DNA of 64,000 nucleotides, from positions 124,001 through 188,000 of the forward strand of contig JANFAH010000022.1 in NCBI GenBank assembly GCA_024663395.1. Direction: 5' to 3'. A program made the translations under genes and the position numbers. Below the pieces are notes generated by a model that was not told where the DNA came from, made no database searches, and saw only the letters and a list, made by a program, of their open reading frames with translations. Shown piece by piece: positions 55,484-64,000 of the stretch; position 1 is the first letter of the stretch, and each line of letters begins with the position of its first letter. This DNA is from Pisolithus tinctorius. Lineage: Eukaryota; Basidiomycota; Agaricomycetes; Boletales; Pisolithaceae.

Positions 55484-57082
55484 GAGTCGGCCACCCAGCC
55501 ACAGCGGCTTGCCTTCAGCAGCGGGGATGGCCATTCGGAGTGTCTGACAGCTCGTGACAGCACCGGCATTGTTGATCGTGCAGGATGGCGTCGGGATGCG
55601 GAAGCAAAACGTTTGGTGGTTAGCAGATAGTGGAAAATGGACTTACATTCCGAACAGGATCCAACGAGCAGAGGGTCGCACAACCTTGATGTCAACGTCG
55701 CTTAGCCCCCCCAGCCTTGGCAGACCACGGTCACGGTTCATAGCATAGTATAATATTAGTACAGTATGTGTACTGCCTACTGTACTTATCGAATATGATG
55801 ACCCAGTGGCTTGAGGCGCTCGAATTCCTGTGCAGAGATTGTGATCGCTCAGCGCTACTCAGTGTCCAGCATGTCCAACGTTCATTTAGTCATCATTCCT
55901 GCCTGGTGTTGGACTGCAGGGTTGCGTGGGCATCGTTGATTGACTTGGCGCCAGTGATGTCATGTCTACAGTGTTGATTCCACCGCTCAGTGCTCAGACC
56001 TCCGTTTACAACATTTTCACGAGAGCGTTGCAGCAGACCCTACAACTCTAAGTCTGTTTTTATGGTGACCATCAACTTGCTACAGTACAGACAGGGCCAT
56101 CCGGCTGGAAGGAATAGTGGGAAAGTAGACTGCTACTTTGCATACAGTGTATATACAATATGCGTTCATCAGTTCTGCATGTACCTGCATGGCAGTGCAA
56201 ATTGCCTAAACACGTACTTACGAAACACCTCACCTGGGACCCTGCCACCATAATACCGTAATTCCTAGTGGGCTGTCGTGAGTACATGGGATCTGGGCCT
56301 TCACAAGCTTCAATGCGTCCTGTCAACTGGTTTGCTAATTTCACTGGTTCAAAAATGCAAACGGGGCCAGCCTGGATGCAAAGGTGCGTACTCATTTCCC
56401 ATTGCAAAGTCACTTTACAGGACTTTACAATTGCTTTCCAGCACTTTGCAGCTCGAACCGGTCTGCAGCCTCGAGGCCTATTGGGTCCAGGGCACTGACA
56501 TAATCGCTTAGGGCAGGTTAGTGGGGTGCATGGCAGCAGGAGCCCTTACCTGCCTTCGCCCTCCATCTTTGACACTCGACACTCTTCGATCACTGCCGTT
56601 GGTGAGTACTTGTCAACGAGCCTATCCCAACGTTTCGCCCAGCTGACAGATCACTATTGCTCAAAGGCCAATTCAGTTCCATCAGATGGGTCTGGTGAGC
56701 AGCCCATTGGCCGCTCCCTTCGCTGGGCAGTTTGGCACTGGACGTCACATCTATGCAGCCATTCTTGAGCTGATTGTTGGTCCCCTTCAAGACTTTCAAG
56801 ACCAGGAGGTTCAACTTGGCCTGAAGACTGTCCTCGCACTTACCGATCAGTTGGTGAGCCACATCGTCAACTCCTTCCCTTCCTCTTCCACTCATAAGTT
56901 TTGAAACATAGATCTTGTGCATCAAGTATATCTATTCTCGCGACACCATCCACCATGATGCTAAACTGGCAAGTAGACTACGCTGACCTGTTTGTCAGCT
57001 GGGCGCTGCCCTACGTCAACTGGTTTTCTACATCGTCACACTCCTCGACCTCCCAACGAGTCTTCCACCATGTTCCAAAACC
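55484..57082 (+). other. left non-coding arm of element B
   Basis: No recognised protein. Matches the left arm of copy A in blocks, with long indels. Short ORFs on both strands lack family features and differ between the copies. Confidence 0.4.
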
Positions 57083-58763
57083 ATGCGGGTGCTTGAACTG
57101 TGGCCAGTGAGTAATTTTTTCTCTGCTGTTTGTTTGCATGGCCGCTTTAACCATAATTAGCTTCTTGCTCCTGCAGGGAGACAATGTACACTTGGCGAGC
57201 TTGCTACTGAGAACTTCGGCACATGTGGTGGTGGAGCAGGCGCCCAGTTGCTCACTGTGGGCTTTAATGCCAGGTTAGTTGCCTGCTTTGTATGGTCCAT
57301 TTCGTCCCTCACAAGCCCCACTAGTGCGTGGATGTATTCATTGCTTAACGTGTTTTCGTGGTGCCAAGCTGGCACAGGATGGTCACATGAAATACGAACG
57401 ATTTTCCATTGCCTTTCTTCCATCTCTCAGATGCCCCTCCACCCGTACTTCATTTTTGATGGGCTGGACTGCCCTCAGCTCAAGAGGGGAAAAGACATTG
57501 TGCGCCCATGCTATCCACCCCTCCTTGTGCAGCGCTTTCAAGAGCTGTTGATGGCATTTGGTTTCAGCTGGCACACGGTGAGTCATCGACTGTACATGCC
57601 ACCGGGTGCTAACAAAGCTCACAAGGCTCCGGGGGAGGCAGAGGCGGAACTTGCCTGCCTCCAGTCATGTGCCCTCATTGATGTTGTGGTGACGCTGTAC
57701 AATGATGTGCTGCTGTTTGGTGTGACTTGCATCGTTTGCAGGTAGGTCAGTTCAAACATGGACATGTGGTCGTTTAGCTTACCATAAATAGTGGCATCCC
57801 ACCATCTGGCAAGTACGAAGACATGCAACTCTATTCATCTGACACCTTACAAAATTGCACCAGCCTCGAGTGGGGCGACCTCCTCCTCATCATGCTGATG
57901 AGTAGTGTAGATAGTGAGGTAAGTGCCATATTCAGCCCCCCGAATTGGGTGGCATCCTCATTCAATTCATTAGACAGGTTGCCGGTGGTGCAGCACAAAC
58001 GTTGCCCATCGATTGGTAAATTATGGCTTTGGAAAGACCCTCTTCCAAGCCACTATCATGTTTCAGTTCGTGGAGTTTATGGAGTTCATTGCCAGGTGGC
58101 ATGACAATGTCTGCGAGGTACTACGAATGGATCCTCAACATCTCCTTGGATGTAGGCACCACAAGCTTGCCTGTATCATTGTGGAGGAATGCATTGAGTT
58201 CCCTGACCCCACGATCTTAGCAATGTATCTGTTACCTCTTACCTCATGGTCAGAGGGTTGCCATCCCCCCATTGCTGTTGTGAGGTCTTGTCAGCCTGAT
58301 CTCGCATTGCTGGCAGAGTTCTGTTCACAGCGCCTTGGCTGGTCACCAGATACCATCTGGTCCAGATTGATGGGTGCTCATGCCGGTGCAGCTATGCACA
58401 CACTTCTGCAGGTGAGTCTTGCAATTGTGCCGAATACGCCCACCCCACCTCATCATCCACCGTCCACAGTTGCCAGGGAACATCAATAGCAAGTGGCTGC
58501 AACGCGACCTTCAGGTCCTGAGCCATTCTGACAAGTCATACAAGCTCTCTGTGCCAAGTTTGCCACTTGAAACACCAGTGGATGCAGATCCATCGCCTGT
58601 GTATGAGATAGAGATGCCAGCAGTCGTGTTAGAATACTCAAGACCTGATTTGGTGGAGTCGATGGTTAACCTTCCTTGTGAAACTGGAGTTATTGACCTG
58701 GTAGGTGGTGCGGATGCACCGCATCTCGAAGCTGGAGTCATTGGTCTCATGGATGAGGACTAG
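57083..58763 (+). CDS. XPG-I / FEN1-GEN1-like PIN nuclease, copy B
   Basis: Same family as 35332-37152 and better preserved. Start MRVLELWPV at 57083, intron, then CTLGELATENFGTCGGGA and AQLLTVGFNA, intron, LLNVFSWCQAGTG, HPYFIFDGLDCPQLKRGKD, RFQELLMAFGFSWHT. The next intron is GTGAGT...AAG-type, followed by APGEAEAELACLQSCALIDV and YNDVLLFGV. The acidic residues of the XPG I-region (EAEAE; D in ND) are present. Later blocks: YEDMQLYSSDTLQNC, WGDLLLIMLMSSVDSE, NYGFGKTLFQATIMFQF, LRMDPQHLLGCRHHKLACI, MYLLPLTSW, FCSQRLGWSPDT. The tail has VVLEYSRPDL and VIDLVGG...VIGLMDED, ending TAG at 58761-58763. I infer DNA flap or junction cleavage from the family; its use to the element is speculative. 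Exon borders are not all verified. Confidence 0.75.
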
Positions 58764-59585
58764 TCATTTGCCTAGCACACATTTCTATAGTGTTGTATCA
58801 GTTTGTGAGTGGCACAATCACCATGTCTGCGCGAGTCTACCTCGCTTACTTCCCTGCCTGTTGTGCTTTGCTCCATGCTACTCCCAGTCTTCCCACCCAA
58901 GCGAACATGACATATCAGATTCTGTCCTCCAGATCTGACTTGCTGACCGCCTGCCTTCGCATCGCTCCTGCTGCCTCGGTTTGTGTTGTTGCCCAGATCA
59001 TTATGAACTCAGTCACGCTTGCTGCGATCTCCTAGGTAATTCTGTAGGTTCGACTCGTTATACATACTGACTTTTACCTAAAGAGAAGTGTATTCATTGG
59101 CTTCACGCATCTGAAAGGAAAAAAGAAAAAGAAATCGCAGTTCATTCCTGAGGCTGGGTACTACAAATTTTGGGAGGGATCTGATGGACCAGAGATTAGC
59201 GTTCAGGTGGGCACTGTTTTCAGCGAGTGCGCCATTTCTAACAATAATGTCAGTTTATTGCTCTGTCATCCTCCAACTCTCGCATTCGCTGGAAACCCTG
59301 GAAACCCTTGAATGCAAGTAACCTGTCTTCTCAGTTCACGCACGTCCCACTGTCTCCCCGCTCCGGTATCCTCCGTCTCATTTATTTCACCCTTCCCGCA
59401 TACTATATCCAGAGACCGCCCACAACATGCCTACCTCATTCCCTACAACTGCCAATTCTGCGATGCTCACAGATCGAAATATGCACTAGGTTCAGTCGGT
59501 GAGATAAAATTTTGAAGGTGTGGTCGAGTGTCAACTTAACCTTGCTTGTGAACAGTCACTGCAGGATCCAAAGGTTAATATCAAT
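58764..59585 (+). other. spacer of element B with short conserved pieces
   Basis: 58967-59040 (gatcattatgaactcagtcacgcttgctgcgatctcctaggtaa-type block) recurs at 60002-60046 and, decayed, at 37700-37747. The rest shows no recognised gene. Confidence 0.35.
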
Positions 59586-60359
59586 GTTTCGCCGATGTCC
59601 ATCTGTGTAGGGCAGCAGAGTGTAGGAGGAAAGCATATAGCATTTGGCAGGAACCTTTCTTCCATGCCATGGCTGGTCGAGAAGGTCTTATCGAGGTCGC
59701 TGTCAAAATGGTGGAGACAGGTGATGTCTGCTATGACGGTACAGTGCGCAATTCATTGGGTGACCTCATCCAGCTTATGTACAGAGAAGATGGGATGCAT
59801 GATGCATTTATCGTGCACCAGAGGATCGACGCATTCGGGCTCAGTGACAGGGAGTTGGAGCGAAGATTCTGCATTCGTCGAATCCTTCTTCGCCATCCTG
59901 GATGATGAGGGGAGCATCAAGATGAAGATGGAATGGGTTTTAGGATTGACAGTGTCAATTTGAAGGCGGTGATCTGCGTTCCAGGTGTCAACTTGACTTA
60001 CCTTGGTCACTATGAACCCAGTCATGCTCACTGAGATCTCCTAGGTAACTGTCCTTACCTCATTTGCTTTCTGTACCTGACCAACTTTCCACGCCTCGTA
60101 TGGATCGACCTGCTATACATACTTTTGCCCAAAGGGGCACCCCATCATCTCCCTACTCTCTGGTTTGCTGGAAAGGATGACTTCAGCCCAGAGGCGAGGG
60201 GATTTGTGGAGAACTCATACATACGCAGTCTGACCCCCGCAGGGGGGTACTTTTTCCATGCCACAGCTGGTCGAGAAGGTCTCGTCGATACTGCTGTCAA
60301 GACGGCAGAGGCAAACTATATCCAACGACATCTCGTCACATCATATCCCCCTCCCTGAC

Positions 60360-60600
60360 GTTCTCTGCACCCCCCCACCCATGCCTGTTGGTGTCAAATA
60401 TCTGTCAGCCAAAATCATGTCCACATCGTCTTCGCCAGAGTACTCCTCGATGAAGCATGTATGCACCCCTGTCAGCCAAAATTGTATCTGCATCGTCTTC
60501 GCCAGAGTACTCCTCGATGAAGCACGTATGCACCCCTGTCAGCCAAAATCATGTCCGCATTGTCTTCGTCAGGGTACTTCTTGATGGAGCATGTATGCAC
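60360..60600 (+). repeat. about 62-bp minisatellite, three units, in the RPB1 area of element B
   Basis: ctgtcagccaaaat-(g/t)tatctgcatcgtcttcgccagagtactcctcgatgaagca(c/t)gtatgcacccc repeated about 60395-60600. The words ctgtcagccaaa and ttggtgtcaaa link it to the 37885-38065 repeat of copy A; both follow RPB1 YIQR-HLV coding sequence. Confidence 0.7.
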
Positions 60601-60999
60601 CCCCCCTATTGTCAAAGATGGAGATGTTCGCGTTCATGTCACCTGCCATTTGGTAAACACCTTTTGGTTCTTCACATTCATTTTGTGTCAATCTCACGGA
60701 CAATGACAGTGGCTTGTTCACATCTTCCACATCAACTGCCGCAAGCCTAGCGACCTCAAACCAGCCTACACTGTTGATGCAGTCCACCAGCTTCACAGAG
60801 AGGTTAGCAGGGAAGTGCAGGCGAATGCTTCGCTGACCTTCTGCATGCATGTACGAGCCACACTTGCTACCCGCCACGTATTGGGGGAGTTCCACCTCAA
60901 CTGCGAAGTGTTTGAGTGGGTGTTGGATGAGATTGAGGCGAAGTTCAACCATACTCTGGTTAATCCTGGAGGGATGTGCAGTACTGTTGCTGCCCAGTC

Positions 61000-61600
61000 T
61001 ATTGGTGAACCAGCTACTCAAATGACTCTCAATGCCTTCCACTACACTGGTGTGTCCAGCAAAAATGCTATGCTCGGTGTCCCCCGTCTGAAAGAAATCA
61101 TCAACGTCACTACCAATATCAAAATACTTTCGCCTTCTGCGTACTTGGAATCCTACATGGCCCAGGACAAGGACAAGAAGACTCCATGTTCGTTGAATCT
61201 TTCTTCGCTATCATTGAACCAGTTACTCAAAGTGACTCTTAACGCCTTCCACCACACTGGTGTATACAACAGAAATGCTAAGCTTGGTATCCCCCATCTG
61301 AAAGAAATCATCAACGTTGCTACCTGGTACGACCCCAACCCTACATCCACCATTATCGAAGACTCCATGTTTGTTGAAGCTTTCTTCACTATCATTGAAC
61401 TGGTTACTCAAATGACTCTTATACAACAGAAACGCTACGCTCAGTGTCCCCCGTCTGAAAGAAATCATCGACATCGCTACGAATATCAAAACGCTTTCAC
61501 TTTCTGTGGATTTGGTACGACCACGACCCTACATCCACCATTATCGAAGAAGACTCCGTGTTCATCGAATCTTTCTTTGCCATTCCAGACGAGGAAATTG
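61000..61600 (+). repeat. tandem triplication of an RPB1 trigger-loop segment
   Basis: Sequence for TQMTLNAFHYTGV...VPRLKEIIN recurs from about 61018, 61225 and 61400, each followed by pieces of the YDPNPTSTIIE / FVESFF block. The copies are imperfect and in different frames. Confidence 0.7.
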
Positions 61601-62525
61601 AGTTGAAGCTCCACCTTCAGTCACCATGGCACCCTTGGCTGGCGCTCGACTGTGCCGGAAAGATTGATTGGAGCCTTGCTGTGGTCACTGGCCGCATCAC
61701 TGGGAGCTTCAAGACGGACCTCTTTGTCATCTGGAGCGAAGATAACTCGGAGAAATGGGCAGGGTACAGTCGAAGAAGACATCTTCCTCTGCCAATTCAA
61801 GAACACAACGTTGAACTCGGTCAGCCTGTGCGGTGTCCCTACCTCATATTTCTGTTGGAGTACGATGAGGGGAGCATAGGGGAGCATCAAGACGAAAGGA
61901 TCAGGTTTTGGAGACTGATGGCATCAACTTGAAGGTGGTGATCTGCCTTCCAGACGTCAACTCTACTCGCATGTACTCGAATGGCCAGTGTGTTGAAGCT
62001 TCCAATGTGCTCAGGATTGCAGTTGCACATGCAGTGATCATGAAGAAAGTGCGAGGAGTCATTGAATTTGGTGGTTCATACGTGAACTACTGCCACTTGT
62101 CATTGTTCTGCAACCTCATGACCCATTGTAGAACACCCATGGCAATCGCTCCTCATGGTATCGACCATGCTGACACTGGCACCCTGGCATCGCTCATTGG
62201 AGGAGAAACAGTGGGGATTTCGATGGAAGCCACTGGGCGTCACTGACTTGATGGGGCGAGGGGTATTCATAACTATGCGTATGACATATTACTAGCATTA
62301 TATTAATTACTGTTCCAGTTTTGTTGTCGCACTCCTGTGCACATTGATTGTTGAGGGCTTTGCACCAAATATGATGTCACTGAATTGATTCTGAAAGAAA
62401 TAGTAGCTAGTTGACAGTGCAGCTACACTACAGCTACACTACAAACTGACTTCATTTGCAACTCCCACACACTGGCTGGTTGGGTTCAGGCTGCTTGTGG
62501 AGGGAACGAACATCCTGTACATGCC

Positions 62526-64000
62526 ATGGTCAGACAGAAGGCGTCGACAACAAAGAGCATTGCCTTACCTAGCTCCCCTGACAAGAGAAAGAGGAGGGCG
62601 AAGGTGTCTTCTCCAAAGGAACAGCCCAGCCTACACACCGTTCATCAGATCAAAGAGGCTGGCAAACAAACTCACCTTCGAGCAGCCAAGACAAGGGCGA
62701 CATATGCCAGGCATGTCCGCCAGGCGCAGTCATGGCTACAGAGCCACTTTCCAGCAGAGGGGATGCAGCTGTCTCCAAGTCCAAGTCATGTTGGCAGTGG
62801 GGACCTGAGCTCGGAAGTGTATGGCAATCCAGACTTTAAGAACGCGTTCGAGCGTGTGCCAAATCAGTGCTTGGACAAGGCCCTGGCCCTTTACCTTTCA
62901 TGGAAGGGTTTCCAGGAGAACTGCAGTCAGAGTACGATCGACGGCGTTCGAGCAGCATTTAAATTGATGTGGGACGAGGCGTATGTCTTGCATGACTCTA
63001 CCTTTTCCAGCGACTAAAACAGATGCTCCCAACAGTGATGGTGGGACATTCCGTGAGGCCTGGCATTACAATAGTGAATGCCAGCGGTGGGAGGGGAATC
63101 TGGTGCGCTTGGCAGAAGTGGACGATGTCGTAGCATCTATTCAGCATAAGGTCAATTCTCAAGGATCCAAGTGCACACACTCTGGCACCATGAAGAAAGA
63201 GTACCTGGACATGATCCTCGCCTGGTCCAATTCTTGCTGTCCCCTTGACTCCCCATTGCAGTACATCCATTCGGTGATGACACACTCGGAGCCCTCAGTG
63301 CCACTGTTAGGCAAGTGGGTGACAGATGCAAAGATGAAACTAACCACCACGTGGCACATTGAACAGCTGGCCTGTGCTGCTGTCGCATTCATGCTGTGGA
63401 CCAGGTAACTAGCATGTGGCTTTACCTCCGAAGCCGATGATGACAATTTACAATAGGAACTACGAACTGGTCAGGCTGAAGTGTGGGGACATAAAACTTG
63501 ACAGGACTGCTGTAGATAACGTGTTCCTGAAGTACCTTCGAGGTGAGGAAGGATCGCTCACCATCAATGACCTTGGTGTGTACTTTGAGGTGCACCTGAG
63601 GAATCGAAAGGGGTGGCAGAGAAAGTTGGACAAAGGGATGAGGGAAATTGACTTACGAAGTACGTTCAATCCCATCTTCATGACATGGCACTCTGATGTC
63701 CATTTTCGATGGCACATATCCATAGGTAATTGCTACAAGGTTTATCCATGCCCAGATATGGGCAAAGCATGTGATGTCTTCATGCGCCTGGTTTTCTGGA
63801 TGAGATGGACCAAGATTGTCCATCTTGGTTGACCAATGGCTGACGACGACTTCCTCTTTCCCGCCGTCAGTGCGAATGGGGTGCTGCAGCCAGGCAAACC
63901 ACTCTCCCATGATATGGTTCAGAAGTGGATTGACGAGGGAGTGGCAGGTGCTGGGATTCCTGGAACGTTCTCCACACATTGCTACTGTCGGGGAGGAGCG
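62526..64000 (+). CDS. Crypton-like tyrosine recombinase, copy B (3' end outside window)
   Basis: Starts MVRQKASTTKSIALPSS at 62526 with a basic N-terminus (DKRKRRAKV), then THLRAAKTRATYARHVRQAQ (arm-binding/core-binding-like), AFERVPNQCLDKALALYLSW, STIDGVRAAFKLMWDEA. After an intron near 63000: GGTFREAWHYNSE, MKKEYLDMILAWSNSCCPLD, WHIEQLACAAVAFMLWTR. An intron (63408-63454) is followed by NYELVRLKCGDIKLDRTAVD, VYFEVHLRNRKGWQRKL, an intron ending about 63726, YPCPDMGKACDVFMRLVFW, DDFLFPAVSANGVLQPGKPL and the catalytic THCYCRGGA at the window end. The expected HxxR Arg is Cys (TGT), a CpG lesion; the neighbouring Arg is kept. There is a stop in LG-stop-PMADDD near 63830. The GCR1_C part would lie beyond 64000. 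Confidence 0.72.

Larger units (their letters stand above)
59586..62246 (+). pseudogene. RPB1: mosaic of RNA polymerase II RPB1 gene fragments
   Basis: Three partial, out-of-order segments of the largest Pol II subunit. (i) 59586-59990: [44 protein letters not shown], then a jump to VESFFAI and VNLKAVICVPGVN. (ii) 60125-60360: [40 protein letters not shown]. (iii) 60720-62246: RKPSDLKPAYTVDAVHQ, ASLTFCMHVRATLATR, CSTVAAQSIGEPATQMTLNA (trigger-loop region), VPRLKEIINV, DLFVIWSEDNSEK, VIEFGGSYVNYCHL, APHGIDHADTG. A complete RPB1 is over 1700 residues with one order; here segments are repeated and frameshifted, so this is not the functional gene. It stops just before the part of RPB1 that copy A retains (MGTGAFD and the CTD). 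Confidence 0.85.
55433..64000 (+). mobile_element. composite recombinase element, copy B (right end outside window)
   Basis: Starts CGTTTATTCCGG at 55433 directly after TAAGTA (55427-55432). Contains the left hairpin, a left arm, XPG-I gene (57083-58763), RPB1 fragments (59586-62246) and Crypton-like recombinase (62526 to beyond 64000), the same order as copy A. CG dinucleotides are frequent, so it is younger or less methylated than copy A. Confidence 0.7.

Noticed and set aside
13501..64000. Classic RIP (CpA to TpA) as cause of decay
   Set aside because: The visible pattern is CG to TG/CA with TpA not obviously raised; stops are TGA and not TAA/TAG. A count would be needed to be certain.

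Overview
The window looks like a repeat-rich stretch of a basidiomycete (Agaricomycete) nuclear genome. The evidence is one large NACHT-WD40 (fungal NLR-type) gene with 50-59 nt introns, Ty3/Metaviridae retrotransposons including a chromovirus, a PIF/Harbinger element, Tc1/mariner derivatives, Crypton-like tyrosine recombinase genes and fragments of RNA polymerase II RPB1. I saw no tRNA, rRNA, CRISPR or bacterial features. The species cannot be named from this sequence.

Layout. 1-3.7 kb: a fairly well preserved Ty3-type pol, cut by a solo LTR exactly between reverse transcriptase and RNase H. 3.74-5.03 kb: a 158-bp tandem satellite. 5.68-10.70 kb: a six-exon NACHT-WD40 gene of about 1586 residues with 14 near-identical WD40 repeats. 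Its 5' half is CpG-rich; its 3' half has no CG dinucleotide that I can find, and this CpG desert runs on to about 13.58 kb. 10.7-28.2 kb: nested, CpG-depleted retroelements, dominated by a family whose LTR is unusually long (about 1.84 kb), plus a palindromic Tc1/mariner derivative.

28.2-55.4 kb: one chromovirus on the minus strand (3' LTR 28182-28581; gag at 53.4-54.4 kb; 5' LTR remnant 55170-55432), split by later insertions. The largest is a 16.9-kb composite at 33459-50355 (about 10.2 kb without its own nested insertions), flanked by a TAAGT direct repeat. A second, more CpG-rich copy begins at 55433, also next to TAAGT, and runs off the window. Both copies carry, in the same order: a hairpin next to the left end, an XPG-I (FEN1/GEN1-like) nuclease gene, RPB1 gene fragments, and a Crypton-like tyrosine recombinase gene with a GCR1_C-like C-terminus (that last part seen only in the first copy). 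I read this as a recombinase-mobilised, cargo-carrying element, similar in architecture to the Starship elements of ascomycetes. I regard it as the most interesting thing in the window.

Shared themes. (1) At least three LTR families here make 4-bp target duplications whose middle two bases are CG or its deamination products TG/CA. (2) Premature stops in the transposon ORFs are mostly TGA where Arg (CGA) is expected. Together these fit insertion at CpG sites followed by methylation-driven CpG decay. Insertion order can be read from the nesting: older gypsy, then chromovirus, then composite element, then 1.84-kb solo LTR, then Harbinger. The two CpG-rich solo LTRs at 23.7 and 30.5 kb are the youngest.
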